Assembly: GCA_021396245.1 (NCBI GenBank) | Contig: WNYE01000037.1 | Span: 62,001-126,000 of the forward strand | DNA from: Sporothrix humicola | Taxonomy: Eukaryota > Ascomycota > Sordariomycetes > Ophiostomatales > Ophiostomataceae | Direction of reading: 5' to 3' | Length of the DNA: 64,000 nucleotides | Made by a program: the position numbers and the translations under genes | In this document: piece by piece, positions 46,394 to 58,460 of the stretch | Layout: the number at the start of each line of letters is the position of its first letter | Position numbering within the stretch: the first letter of the stretch is position 1 | Notes under the pieces: model-generated | Told to the model about the DNA's origin: nothing | The model's database searches: none | The model's input: the letters and a program-made list of their open reading frames with translations, nothing else

Positions 46394-48898
46394 AAATTTG
46401 AAAGGTATTTCTTAACTGAGAGACAAAGATATATGAAGGAATGTAGGTGGTGATGAAAGTAGGTGATCCGACGTTCTTGATGATTTTGGTTTTACTGGAG
46501 GCTGAGTTTGAATAGTGATAAAGGAGAATATGGATAGTCTTGGAAGCAAACATAATTCGGAAAGCCGTACGAGCTTATATAGTTTTCAAAAAAATAGTTT
46601 TTGTACGTGTAGTCGATATACAAGCGTGGTAGTAAAGGCGAGCTAGATGCTAGATGCAAGTATCGTTTGTATGTGTCGCACATACAAAAGGTACTTTATA
46701 TCGACCCGGTGTAACCGTCAACTAATACTTAGCCACAGCCTCGTGATGAGCTTATTACTCACTTTCGACGCCGGCAATTAGTTAGATAGTAGTTAACGGG
46801 TCACGTTTTACATTTCGAGGCTTTTAAACCACCAGGTGGTCTTTTTCTCGTAAGAAGCTTGACGATAGTCCGTAATAGCTTCTCGGATCCCCAGGATACA
46901 ATCGGCATCATCAACGAGCCCTTCGATACATGAACAGAATCATGACTAATCACTACGTACAGACACTCCGTGTATCTAACTGGTTTTTTTTATTCAAAAG
47001 AACAGACTACGAACTATCGAGTGATATCATGAATGTCGTAAATATCTCCCTCAGATGTGCGGTTACTGGATTTGGTAGTTTTGGTTCTCGCCCCCACAGA
47101 AGTGCTGCTGATCTGTTAAGAAAAATTCAACGACAGTAGCTCTTGTGCATAGGTCATGGAAGATTTATCTGCCGTGCTCATATTGCTTTAAATTCAATGC
47201 TTGTCTCGTCCAACTCTTGTTTTTGTTCCTGTTTGTGGTGATTTCTGCACACAAAATATTGCTCGGCCGAGACGAGTTGTGCGACAACGCCACCAAATGT
47301 TGCCAAAGTTGCCAAAGTGCACATCATGCCCATTTTCTCGTGTTTGTCGCGGGCGCTATCTCGCATGCTCCACAGCACTACTGGTGTTAGCTCTTGCAAC
47401 GGTGCTGGGCGGGCGTGCATACCCGGGCGACAAGTGGTTTTACAGCATTTCATCGTACGGTTTTTACTCTGTTTTACAGGCCATTTTCTTCATTGCTGCT
47501 CTCTTTGGATCCATGTCAAGCGCTACGGAAGTGCCCGCGAACGGCCATTGGCGTTTTGAGAATCTGCCCGAAGGAGGTGGAGGTGGGGAGATATTCTTTC
47601 GAAGAAAGAGACGAGGAAAAGGAGGGGCGCTGCGTCGTAACGGTTAGAGACAAGAAGTCTTGTTTTATCGGAGAGAAGAGAGAGCAAGTGGAAGAAGGGC
47701 GATGGGCGGTAAGAAGAAGAAAAGAAAGACGAAAATGCAAAGAAAGATGTGGGTAGAGAGCTGAGGGCAATACGGTCGGGTCAAGACAAGACGTCGTACT
47801 TTGCCGTGATAGCCACGCAAGCGAAAGACACATTGTCGTAGACAAGAGAATGGCAAGAGCAACGCTGCGAAAACATGTCGGAAAGTATTCCGTAGGCACG
47901 GAACAGAAGTCAACTTGAGTGAAGAAGAGAAGGAAAGAGAGAGGCGCATAAACTGCCAAAATGAGAAAGAGTGACAAGGAAAGAGGAAATGAGGAAATGA
48001 CGAAGGTGTGCCCCTCCCTTGTGTCCCTCTTTCCCTCGTGGGGGGCAGGGAAAAAAGCGAAAATACGACCAAACAGGCAAGTGCGATGTGACGAAAGCGA
48101 GAAAGAGCAGGAGGTGCAAAAATATGATAAAAAGACAGGGAAAGAAGTGCAAATGTGATAGAAATGCACTTTCCTCTGTCTTTTCGTCCTTTTCTCCTTC
48201 TCCGTGCAGGGCAAGTGCGCAGCAAAGTGGAGATATGTTCATCCTGATTTTGCCTGCTGCCAACATGCGCAAAACTGAAATGTATCCCGATGTTGCAAGC
48301 ACAGCAAAAGTGACAGACATGATCAAATGCCCAACAGAACAGATGCACAGAAGCGCACAATGGACACGGAAAGGAGCCCAGGAAGTCGGTTCTTGGGACT
48401 GGCGGTCTGACCTGGTTTGACAAATAAGGCGTTCTTGCCGCATTTATTGAGGACCGTTCTAGAATTGTGAGAAGGAGCATGCCGCAATGCAACACTGCGT
48501 GGGCAAGCAAGAACGAGGAAACGGGTTCCAAAATGGAAAGGAAAAAAAGAGCGAAATAGCGAAATAACGAAATAACGAAAGAAAAGGCAGGCGCATATGC
48601 GTATCGCAGTTTTGTTGGTGTGGTTGTGCGCATTTTTTGGGCGTAAAAAAGAGGAAAGAACAATGGCGGGATGGGGGCCAACTCTCGGCCAACATGCGCC
48701 GGTCGTCCCTACTCCCTTGTTTTGCTTGTTTGGGCTTCGGTCCCTGGCCCCTCTTGCGTGCGAGAGCAAGAACTCACAACAGTAATTTTCTTCCTTTGTC
48801 TTTTCCTTGACAACAAATTGCACGATTGTACGACGTACGACTTTGCCATAATCTAAACGAGCGCACCTACGTCCCACGTCACACACAAGTCTTGCACG
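46394..48898. other. Intergenic region, AT-rich then strand-asymmetric
   Basis: 46.4-47.1 kb is AT-rich and includes a TATA-like word (46574-46582, minus sense) for the orphan gene. 47.64-48.20 kb is purine-rich on the plus strand; its complement carries a 338-codon Phe/Ser/Leu-rich ORF that I regard as compositional. 48.6-48.9 kb is the promoter of the LaeA-like gene. No gene I can support. Confidence 0.5.
46574..46582 (-). promoter_or_regulatory. TATA-like box (CTATATAAG)
   Basis: Read on the minus strand: CTATATAAG, about 180 bp before the ATG at 46393. The surrounding DNA is AT-rich, so the word alone is weak evidence. Confidence 0.3.
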
Positions 48899-50466
48899 AT
48901 GCCTGTCGACGCTGTACCAGAAGCGGCTGCACCCGAGGCCGCGCCTGCGGCCGACAAGGTGGCCGACACAACAGCCACGCCAGCTGATACCGCAAAAGAC
49001 ACTGAAGCATCAAAAGAGACAAAAGAGGCCCCAGATACCAAGACGGAACCCAAGACCGGATCAACCGACGAGGCACCGCCAATTGCCGACGACTTTTCTG
49101 CCGACGCAGACGCCGATGCTGATGCAGATGCGGATGGTGACGAACCCGTCGGCCACGTCCCCATGGCCAGCCGTCTCTCGCTCGTGTCGTGGGGCGACGG
49201 TAGTGCGCCGTCCATGCCGGCGATTGACGACAGCGGCAGCGAGGGTGTGGGAGCCCCCGGCGCTGACGGAGCTGAAGACGACGACGACGCCGACAGCGCC
49301 TACGACAGCGACCGTGCGTCGAGCATTGTCAAGTCAACAACAACGTCTATCCGCTCTAGCGTGTACGACTATGTCGAGGAGAACGGCCGGACGTACCACC
49401 GGTACAAGGAGGGCAAGTATCCGCTGCCCAACGACATCCAGGAGCAGGCGCGGCTGGACCTGCAGCACGCCATTTTCCTGCTGATGGCCCACGGCAAGTC
49501 GTACCTGGCGCCGATTGACAAGCCGAAGCGGGTGCTGGACTTTGCCACGGGCACGGGCATCTGGGCGATTGAGTTTGGTGAGTGTCCCTTCTTCTTGTTT
49601 TGCTTTCGTTGTCGGCGTCCGCTAACGGTGTAGCCCTCGAGTTCCCCGACTCGCATATCATCGGCACCGACCTGAGTCCCATCCAGCCGGATTTGTAAGT
49701 TACCCGCCCCCTTGTTGCTCTGAATAGTCACTCACCGTGGTGTAGCATCCCTCCCAACTGCACGTTCGAGGTCGACGACGCCGAGGACGAGTGGTCCTTT
49801 GACAAGCCGTTTGACTACGTCCACGGCCGCGCCCTCGTGTCGTGCTTCCGCAACCCGGCCACCGTCATCAACTCGGCCTTTGCCAGTCTGGCGCCCGGCG
49901 GCATCCTGGAGCTGCAGGACGGCTGCTTCCCCATCAAGTTTGCCAGCCCGCCGCCCGAGAACTGCGTCCTGCGGCGGTGGTTCGACATTGTCGTGCAGGG
50001 CGCCGCGTTGACGGGGCGGCCCTGGACGAATGTGCCGCACTATGCGCGGTGGATGAGGGAGGCCGGGTTCGAGGACGTGACGGAGCGCAAGTTCTACTGG
50101 CCGGTGAACCCGTGGCCCAAGGGCTCGTACTACAAGACGCTGGGCGCGTATGTGCAGCAGGATCTCTTGAATGGCATCGAGGGGCTGAGTCTGAAGCTGC
50201 TGGGCCTGCAGGGGTGGTCGTACGATGACATCCAGGCGCTGCTGGTGGAGGTGCGGCGGGACCTGCTGGACACGTCGATCCACGCGTACATTGAAGTGAC
50301 CGTTACCTGGGGCACGAAGCCCAAGGCAAAGGCGGAAGAGACAGGTGCCGAGAAGGCCGAGGCGGCGGCGACGGCGGCGACAGAGACCACAACAACGGAG
50401 ACGGCAGAATCGTCAACGGCACAGTCAACAACTGAACCGACGACAGAGGCGGCAAAGACAACATAG
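48899..50466 (+). CDS. LaeA-like SAM-dependent methyltransferase
   Basis: Three exons (48899-49577, 49634-49694, 49746-50466) with 56 and 51 nt introns give 486 residues. Residues 1-140 are Ala/Asp/Glu-rich and disordered, including an AD dipeptide repeat. SSVYDYVEENGRTYHRYKEGKY is the usual lead-in to fungal TAM/LaeA-like enzymes. Motif I is VLDFATGTGIW (about 212-222), followed across the splices by DSHIIGTDLSPIQPDF, then PPNCTFEVDDAEDEW, PFDYVHGRAL, LAPGGILELQD and PWTNVPHYARWMREAGF, the normal order of a class I methyltransferase. The last 45 residues are Thr/Ala/Glu-rich. Members of this large family include LaeA, a regulator of secondary metabolism and development; most paralogues, likely including this one, have no known substrate. 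No biosynthetic cluster is adjacent. Confidence 0.9.
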
Positions 50467-51447
50467 GGGAGGAGGATGGCAGATAGTGACGGCGACAGTA
50501 ATGACAGAAATGAATTTGACAGCGACACCAATACCAGTGAAGACACCACCCACGGATTTTGGAGACGGGTGCGACGAAGATGGAAAGACAGACGGCAAGA
50601 CCATATGGTGAAAAGACGAAAAGACGAAAAGGATTGAGGCTCCCGGGTAACTCTCCGGTTGTGCCTGATGGCCGATATTACGCGTTTAGGTGAAAGGGGA
50701 GAGGGGGATGGCTAAGGATGAAGCAAAGGACAAAAGGGACAAGGCGGTAAAGAAGACGATCAAGAAGACGGCAAAGAAGAAGAAGAGGGTGTGTTTGTAT
50801 GTAAGCCTTCCGCACATTATTTCTTTTGCGTGGTCTTCTACTCTTATCACCTGTTTCGCACAGCAGTTTGCAATCTATTTTTAGGATAAACTTGGAAGAA
50901 TTTCGAGAGTTTTCATAATTTTTTCAGAAGCGACTGCCGTTCAACCTTTGGGGGCACAAAGCAATATATTTTATGAGCCCAGACCACTCAGTCCACGCAA
51001 ACCAGTGCCAGATCAATGCCCAGAGCCCGACGAATGCAGGCTGTTGCTGTTGGGAATACAAGCGTGCCGTGCCCGTGGGAGACGGGTCGAATAGGTGGAA
51101 CTGTCAAAACGAGCGAGACGCGCAAGACGGTCAAGGCGGTATCAATGACAAATAAAATAATTGGACAAGAAATTGGAATAAATTGTTGAATAAGAAGAAA
51201 AGTAAATTCATTAGAATTACAAAGGAAGGATGAGAAACGAAAGTAGATGTCGAGGCAAAAGTCAAATGTTCAGAGCCAAAGATGAAAATGAATGCCAGAA
51301 GGGTAAATAGACCACAACGCCAAGTGCTACAAGATATCACGCCTTGCAGTGTAAAATGTCCGCCCCAATATAGATGTAAATGTATCGTCCGTCGTAAGAG
51401 AAGAAAGAGGAAAAGAAAAGGAAGATGATAGCGATCGATAAAAGAGC
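50467..51447. other. Convergent 3' intergenic region
   Basis: Between the methyltransferase stop and the stop of the minus-strand membrane protein gene. 50690-50800 is AAG-rich. No gene seen. Confidence 0.55.
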
Positions 51448-52296
51448 TCATGCAGTGTAGTGCTGCTGCTGGTTGGCGTAGCCTTGGTTGTACTGCCCGT
51501 TGAAGTTGCCATTGTGACCGTTGCCATTGTTGTACTCCTGCACGCCGTTGCCGACGCCGTTGTAGTCGCCCTGGCTCTCGTACTTTTCGTTGCTGGTGGG
51601 CACATGCTGCTGGTTGTGCCCGCCATTCTGCCGCCATGCCCACCAGTCGACAATGGCGAGCACGGTTTCCGTGAGCTGCAGCAGGAACATTGGAATTAAA
51701 TTGTACTGCCAGCCGCGCATGATGCGGTAGTGCATGGCGATGTTGCTCCTGATATCGGGATCGGCAAAGTCGAGCTGCAGCAGGGCGGCAAACCAGTTCT
51801 GCGGCGTCCAGGTGTCGACGGCATAGGGGCCGGGCTGGGTGTCGTAGGCGATGGTCTGGTTGATGGTCTGGCCCTTGTGCTTGTTTGTGACGGCGAAGAC
51901 GAAGCCGAGCGCCGAGAGGGTCAGCAAGAGGGTTGGGATTTGCATAATCATCCAAAAATTGTAGAGGAAGCGCGTGGGCCAGCGCCCGGGCAGCTTTGCT
52001 CTTAGGATCAAGGCAATCGCGCCCACGATGCCAATCAGGACAATGGCCGAGCCGGCGGCGCCGTTGCTGGTGTGGCCCTGGTCGACCAGGACGTGCAAAG
52101 GTTTGCCCTTGAGCTCGTACGTCGGGTCGGCACTGGCGACGGCGACGTGGGTCTTGGGGGTGTTGATGACGAAAATACCCGAGGGCGCGCCGCCGTGGAG
52201 GTAGGCGACCATGCTGGTGATGAAGCCGAGCTCAATGGTGGCATCGGCGACTAGCAGCGCGAGGGCGGCCACGAGGGCCGTAGACGGGGCGGTCAT
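51448..52296 (-). CDS. Four-pass fungal membrane protein with Asn/Gln/Gly-rich tail
   Basis: I start at the ATG at 52296 (MTAPSTALVAALALLV), giving 282 residues; the frame is open further upstream but that part is Ser/Pro/His-rich leader-like sequence. Hydrophobic segments lie at about 8-32, 82-99, 112-136 and 197-220. The loop between TM1 and TM2 (33-81) and the loop between TM3 and TM4 (137-196) are long; the latter carries an NQT sequon and a Trp-containing QNWFAALLQLDFADPDIRSN block, so both probably face outside. The C-terminal tail (221-282) is rich in Asn, Gly, Gln and Tyr and would be cytosolic. This topology resembles tetraspan sensors or eisosome-type proteins, but I do not recognise the specific family and assign no function. 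Confidence 0.78.
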   Translation of the reverse strand: MTAPSTALVAALALLVADATIELGFITSMVAYLHGGAPSGIFVINTPKTHVAVASADPTYELKGKPLHVLVDQGHTSNGAAGSAIVLIGIVGAIALILRAKLPGRWPTRFLYNFWMIMQIPTLLLTLSALGFVFAVTNKHKGQTINQTIAYDTQPGPYAVDTWTPQNWFAALLQLDFADPDIRSNIAMHYRIMRGWQYNLIPMFLLQLTETVLAIVDWWAWRQNGGHNQQHVPTSNEKYESQGDYNGVGNGVQEYNNGNGHNGNFNGQYNQGYANQQQHYTA

Positions 52297-55200
52297 TTTG
52301 GTTGTGTGAGGAGAAGCTTGAGGTAAGGTGTGGTGTGTTTGTTTGTTGTCGACGGTTCGCCGGTGTTGGTGTCGATGTTGTTTGTTTGTATCTGAAGAGG
52401 TCGGGAGTGGACAGCAACAGGCTGTTATAACATCATGGGGAGGGATGAGAAAGACGAGGTCGAAAGCACGTCGTAAAGCTGGCGACTTAATAAAGAATAT
52501 GTCGGGTTCTCCGTGAGGTGAAGTGAGGTCTGCAGGTTCGAGGCTGAGGCTGTACGAAGAACGGATGTGTAGGACAGTCGGACTTTTTTTGTCTTTTGTC
52601 TTTTTTGTCGTTTTTGTTTTGTTTTGTTGACAAAGAAAAGGGAGCCTGGGATAAAGAAAGAAACAAGTCGAAACGAAACAACGAAACAACCCAAGATGGT
52701 GAGGGAGGAAAGAAAACAAAGAACAGAAGAAAGAGATCGTAAAGGTCCAAAAAGACGGGGCAAGTGGTCAGACTCCAATCTAAAAAGGAAAGAAACAGAC
52801 AGCAAAAGACTCGAGGTGGGAAGGAGTGAGATGACGGAAAAGAAAAAAAAAGTCAAAAGGAGATAGGCTTTTGCAGAGCAGGGGTGTAAGTGAGAAAGAG
52901 TGGGTCGCTCTTTCCCTCTTTTCTTTCGTCTTTTTGTCATTTTTGCGCGAGCGACCCAAAGGGACGACCGCCGACTGCGACCATCCCAGCGGGCAGTTGG
53001 ACTTGTACGGGGGGCGCATAGGCAAGAGAGCTACAAAATACTACACAAAGTACATCGTACATCTACGAAAAAAGGGCCAAGACTGGTAAAGGGAAAAGGA
53101 CGAACCAGGTGGCGGCTGTCCGGGCTGACATGACTGAAAGGTGGGTTACGCGGCGGGGTGAGGAAGGAGCGAGGAAGGCAGAGACGAAAAGGCAAGAACG
53201 ATAATAGAAAGAAAAAAGAAGGGAAGGTGGCAGGTGACAGCCGCGACAATGCGCAAAAGTGCAGAATGGCAAAAGAAAGACAAGGATGGCAAAAGCAGAC
53301 TGACAACAGCAAAAAGACGGTCAAACAAGAATGGCCGACTGGCCGACTGGGACGACCACCTGGCTTGCCAGATCAAAGGATGGCCCGCTGGCTGGTTGTC
53401 TGTCTGCAGGCCGCTTGTCTGTTGGCCCAGAGTTGCAAGCCGCAGAAGGATCGAGGAGGAGGAATAGAGAAGATGGTGATAAAGGTGGCTATACCAGCGT
53501 GCATGATATTGGTCAAGACGTGTACTCTGTACATGGTACGGGACACTCATCCAGGTATTTGCCCGAGGGAGAGGGGAGAACAAGTTCCAACAGACAAGAG
53601 ACCTGCATTTGCGGCCGGCATATTGCTACGTGATAGCGTGATAGTTGACGAAGAAGAGTGTCGAGTACGACACAGTTGGTGATGAAGAGAAAGGCGGCAA
53701 GAAAAGGAAAGGAAACAAGAAATGATCAACGCAGCCGGGCAAACACCGAAAGAGGCTGGATGTCGAGAAAAAAAAAGGCAAAAGCAAGCGGGAACAAAAA
53801 GAAGGGAATACGACCCTGGAAGACGACCCTGGGCAGGCGATCCTCGAGCATCCTTGGAAGGCGCAAAGTCGCGCTGAGCACGGATGCCCGTTGTGGCGGA
53901 TCACTGGGGATTTGCGTGGATTGCGGATCATGGCACATCTTCTTCTGCGCTTTTCGGTTTAATCACCAACAGTGTTGAGTCTGCAGCTACAGTTACACGC
54001 ACCAAAAGACAGGGATTGTTGGCAGGATGCACAAATGGCAGGCTCGAGGCGCGAAGGATTTCGACGGTGGCTGAAGAAAGAGAGACGGAGATCGGTCTGC
54101 CAGGTTCGACTGTGTGGTTTTCTTGATTGTTAATTCAAACCTGGGAGACAGACTTTGCAAATTATTTTCCTTTGTTCCTTTGTCTTTTCTTTTTCTTCTT
54201 CTCATTGCCTGCTCTTTCCGCTTTTCTCTTCTCTTATTCCGTCTCACCCAAGCACTGCAAACGGCGTAGTGCTGACGGTCCAGCGATGAGAGTTCTCACC
54301 AGTTCTCATTTTCTCACCCAGCTCACGCGAATCACCGTTTCCTATTGTTTCGTTTCAAGAAAAAGCTTCTTTTTTATTTGCGATTTGTGAGTCTAGACGG
54401 CGGATGGCCGTCTACGGAAAGGCAAAGACTGTCCATATTTTTCTCCTCTTTCTTCCTCCTCGCTTGCACATTTTCATGCCTACTTGTATTCTCCCATTCT
54501 CTTCTCTTTTCCGTGGTTGGGGGCCATTTGTAGATTGGGCACACCATAATACGAGCTCTTGGCAGCGGGGGAAAAGTGACATGGGAGGTGATGAGAGAAA
54601 AAACAAAGTAAAATGAGATCAAGCCTTTTTCCGTGAGACGAAAGAGCGCCAAAGTTAATAGACAAGACAAACGCAACGTGATGATGAAAAGACCAAGAGA
54701 AAGGCGACGGCAAAGAAGCAGACGAGGCTGGACTTGGCAAACGACGTAGACTGACCTAGACTACTGTGCACTTAAACCTTAGGGCACGTTAACGTGCAGC
54801 AGAGCAATTGCCGCCCCTGGCTATGCCCTAACCGGACAAGACTAAACGAAGGACAAAGAAAACAGAGAAAGGGGAAAGGGGAAATGGGACAAAGGGTCCA
54901 AAAGGGTCCAACACAAAAGCATATCAAGGGACATGAAGGGAAGGGATGTAAAGAAAGCGGTGATGTTCGAAAACTTTACAAAAGATACATCGACAACATG
55001 TCCCTGTGGCGATCGAGTAAAGCAGCCAAGTGGCACGACAGTTTGCCTCTGAGAGACGGAGACTTAGCCTTGCGGACGGCGCAAGTGTCTGGCCGGATCA
55101 ACAGGACACAATACACGCACGGCACTTTTGACTAAACTTGTACAAGTATTCTGTGCCGTAAAGAGGCTGATCTGGCCATGCAAAATTACTGAACAAAACC

Positions 55201-56034
55201 GGTTATCGAACCGGCTGACAGTGCTGATACTTTTGAGCAGCAACCAATCTGACGGGTGGCTCGATGCCATCGGAAAGGAAGAAAGCAGTTCGCGCCACAT
55301 CCTGCAGACCGTCAGATTCAATGTACCGCGAGAAGAAGCACTACGACTCGCCGTTTCGGGAGCACCGTATGAAGTACAGAAAACGATATGACCGTCTATG
55401 CATACGGCGTAACGGCGTAAATGTACGACCGACTACGTCTTACGAAATAGCAGCTGTGGCTGACACTTCCTGCCCTTTGCATTTTACATAGTAAATGTCC
55501 GCGACGCTACTCGCAATGCCTCGAAGATCAGCAGATGCCGTTGCTTTCCTGTTTTGCACGACAGTCATCAGCCAGCCCTAAATCCAGCAGTATGGATCGA
55601 GTGAGCCAAGAGGACGGAGGGCAATACTGAAAATAGGACAGGAACGGTGTACAAAGTACAGGAACAAGACTAACGGTGCCTGTCCCAGGCCTAATATTGT
55701 CAACGCAGCTTTCTTTGTCAAATAAAGCCCGTCGCAACCCAGAGGCCAGAGTCTCCTTGTCTAACCAAAGCCGTCTTGTACACAGCAGATGGGCTGAAAA
55801 ATACACAAGAGGGATGCACCGTACTCTGTACTCGACAGGCCGCGAGATCCCGGCAGGACAAAGAACAAAGAACAAGATAACCCAAAATCTATTTTAAGAT
55901 TGCTGGTATTTGCATTCTTTGGCATGTGAGAGTCAACCACTCCGTATGGAGTAGAGGTGAGAATATCAAATATTAGGTAAAACAGGAAGCAACCATCCGT
56001 TGTCCAACGACCAACGTCCAACATACGTCCTTGC
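52297..56034. other. Gene-free stretch of 3.7 kb
   Basis: 52.5-53.3 kb is purine-rich on the plus strand, consistent with the promoter and leader of the minus-strand membrane protein gene. 53.3-55.9 kb has only short ORFs. A 10-bp tandem (AAAGGGTCCA twice) is at about 54891-54910, and a reverse copy of the CTCCATACGGAGT element lies at 55939-55952. No gene supported. Confidence 0.5.
55939..55952 (-). repeat. CTCCATACGGAGT near-palindromic element, copy 3 (reverse)
   Basis: On the minus strand this reads ACTCCATACGGAGT, sharing 13 consecutive bases with the copies at 20055 and 23794. It lies about 100 bp past the 3' end of the ferric reductase gene. Confidence 0.55.
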
Positions 56035-58317
56035 CTACCAAGAGTATGCCTCCACCTCGAGCTCAAACTCAGTCGACGTCACCGCCTTGGCCATCTCAAT
56101 GACGTCGGCCCTGACACTGTCGCACAGCCCGCCTGGCCCCGAGACCACAATCCCGAGCTTGCCCCACCCGGCACCGGCCTCATCGGCGAGCAACTGCCCA
56201 ACATCCAGACGGCGGCCAACACGGATATCGTCGCCGCGGTCTTTGCGGTCTGCCAAAAGAGTGGACAGATCATCGAGGAGCGGCCGCGCTGCTTCCCTCA
56301 GACTCCAGGCAAGCTTGACATTGGCGTGGCACGCGAGGTAGGGCAGTAGCGCTGTGATGCCGATGCCGCCGCCGATCAGTAGAAGACGGTCTGACCGCAA
56401 GAGAGCATTCGTGGCCGTGGCCGTGCCGGTGTTTGCGTATGGGCCTTCCAGTAGAACGAAAAGAGAGGGGTTGGCGACGAGATGGCGGGTGGCACCTTGT
56501 GCGCGGCGAATGTAGAGAGTGACGCCGGATGTATCGGGCACATGGCTGGCGGCAGACACCGACGATGGGCCGGATCGAGACGGCGAGGATGCACCATCCA
56601 CAGGCTCTGTCTTGACCAGGCTGCCGGCCTTCTCAACGTCCCCAACAACTGCCTCCACCTTGTTGTGGCCTCCGACGAGCGCCGTCGGCACAATCGAAAA
56701 CGGATGGTTCTCCCACGGCCGCAGCGGCGTCAGGGTCGGCAGGTACACGTAGACGTGCTTGCCCAGGGCGTCAAAGCTTGTCCAGCGCACGCCGGGCACG
56801 TCGACGCGGACAATGTCGCTGTCGCCGCCCAGATCGGTGACGCGGGCCCGGCGGCAGCCCAGCAGCCCGACAATCCGCAACACACGGACGGCGCGGTCAA
56901 AGAACCACACGGCAATGGCGGCGTACAGAAAGTCGACGACGCCGCCCAAGAACTTGTAGAGGTCGTAGGCATGGTACCAGCAGCCGACGATCAGCAGCAA
57001 CGAAAAGACGATGTGGCCTACCAAGAAGAACTCGTAGGAGCGCGTGCGTGCATACAGCCCGCTGAACCCAAAGGTAAGCACGACGGTCATGACGGTGGCC
57101 ACGATGCCCCAGATCCAGTACGGCTTGACGGACTCGCTGGCATAGCTGCCATTGAGTTTGTAGAGGACGAGGCCAATGACCGAGTGCAGGATGGCCTGCA
57201 GCGCAAACACGCGCGCCACCCAGCGGTGCAGCACCAGGTACGTCGCATGGCTCCATCCAGCCGCGCCTGGCACGAGGAGTAAAAAGTTGTTGCGGGAGCC
57301 AAACAAAAACACAAGCGGCAGCATAATGTAGCCCAGCTCGCCCGTCCTGTACAGGATGTAGGCGGCGATCTCGCGGCTCGTGCTCGAGTACCAGGCGCTG
57401 GGCTCGCGCGCGCGGTAGTTGACCGATGTGAAGATGACGTTGAGCCCAAAAAAGATGGCAATGTAGAGTGCTTGGCCACGGGTGGGCGCGTTTCCCAAGC
57501 CAAAGGGGAGCGGGCGGACATTGTATGTGCCGACCGTGCTGGGCCAGACCAGGTACGGCTTGAGTCGGTGCACGGCCCGGTGGAGCGAGGCCGGAAGCAG
57601 GCTGCTGCTCGCCAGAGCCGTGCACAGAATCGGCAGCACCACGCCTACCGACAAAATAATAATGCCGTACCTGTTCTCCTTGGTCGTTTCTTCCTGCACG
57701 GCGACCAGCACGTTCCACTGCTTGATGTACGTCAGAGGCGGCACGATTGATGTCACGTTGAGCCACATGTCGTCGTCGGAAAGCACGGGAAGCCCGCCGC
57801 TAGCCGACGCATGGGCCGCAATCGCCTCGGCCTGAACCAGTGCTTGTGAGTAAGTCCACTTGGGCGTCACCAACACCGCGCCCGCCGTGATTTGTCCTGT
57901 CGCCTCCGTCTCCCAGAAATACTCCATCTTGGACGCGGGGATGTCTTCCCCCAGAGAATATTGTTCGAGCGCACACTTTGTCTTCATGCAGTAGGCCAAG
58001 CTGGTTAAAAAGGGCGTGTCACTCGCCCAACACGCCGACGACGTCGAAAACTCCATCATGCCAATCATGCCGCCGCTGCCCATCTCGGCCGAGCAGGCCA
58101 GCATCAGCATGTTGAGCGAGCGGACGCAGGCCATGGCGCAGTAGGGATCGTAGTTGTTGGCCGGGAACCCCGTGAGGGCGCCAGCTTTAAAGCCAGCAGC
58201 CACGGGGTTGATGAGGGACAGGAGAAAAATTAAGAGAGAAAGCATGGGGCCTGGTGCCCAAAGATGCTGAAAGCGATTGGTGGCAGCCATGGTGACTATC
58301 GTATAAGTCGCTGTCAT
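56035..58317 (-). CDS. Ferric/cupric reductase transmembrane component (FRE family)
   Basis: A 760-residue intronless ORF; an internal start at residue 10 (MAATNRF, 58290) is equally possible. A signal-anchor (about 24-41) leads to an extracellular domain with six cysteines (60, 64, 75, 96, 110, 115). The membrane core carries the bis-haem histidines H364/H378 and H435/H449, each pair 14 apart as the family requires. The cytosolic part has the FAD motif HPFS (538-541), the NADPH motif GGGIGITALLPYL (649-661) and the terminal GPGGLCDSVRADV. It moves electrons from NADPH through FAD and two haems to Fe(III) or Cu(II) outside the cell. A Ser/Pro insert (565-595) separates FAD and NAD lobes. It is divergent from a CTR copper transporter, which suggests copper reduction as a role. 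Confidence 0.93.
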   Translation of the reverse strand: MTATYTIVTMAATNRFQHLWAPGPMLSLLIFLLSLINPVAAGFKAGALTGFPANNYDPYCAMACVRSLNMLMLACSAEMGSGGMIGMMEFSTSSACWASDTPFLTSLAYCMKTKCALEQYSLGEDIPASKMEYFWETEATGQITAGAVLVTPKWTYSQALVQAEAIAAHASASGGLPVLSDDDMWLNVTSIVPPLTYIKQWNVLVAVQEETTKENRYGIIILSVGVVLPILCTALASSSLLPASLHRAVHRLKPYLVWPSTVGTYNVRPLPFGLGNAPTRGQALYIAIFFGLNVIFTSVNYRAREPSAWYSSTSREIAAYILYRTGELGYIMLPLVFLFGSRNNFLLLVPGAAGWSHATYLVLHRWVARVFALQAILHSVIGLVLYKLNGSYASESVKPYWIWGIVATVMTVVLTFGFSGLYARTRSYEFFLVGHIVFSLLLIVGCWYHAYDLYKFLGGVVDFLYAAIAVWFFDRAVRVLRIVGLLGCRRARVTDLGGDSDIVRVDVPGVRWTSFDALGKHVYVYLPTLTPLRPWENHPFSIVPTALVGGHNKVEAVVGDVEKAGSLVKTEPVDGASSPSRSGPSSVSAASHVPDTSGVTLYIRRAQGATRHLVANPSLFVLLEGPYANTGTATATNALLRSDRLLLIGGGIGITALLPYLACHANVKLAWSLREAARPLLDDLSTLLADRKDRGDDIRVGRRLDVGQLLADEAGAGWGKLGIVVSGPGGLCDSVRADVIEMAKAVTSTEFELEVEAYSW

Positions 58318-58460
58318 GCGATGCTCTCAGGCAGACTTATCGGTGGTGAAAGAATGGGTATTGCTGGAAACTTGACAATTGACAAAAGTCAATAAATCAC
58401 AATCTGATGACCACAGCATCCCGTCCGTCTTCTTATAGACCTCAATGATCAGCAGGGGGG

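Noticed and set aside
47665..48681. 338-codon minus-strand ORF
   Set aside because: Phe/Ser/Leu/Pro-rich translation of a pyrimidine-rich strand; sibling ORFs in the other minus frames look the same.
48899..52296. Possible secondary-metabolite cluster around the LaeA-like methyltransferase
   Set aside because: No synthase, oxidoreductase set or pathway transcription factor is nearby; the LaeA-like family is large and mostly not in clusters.
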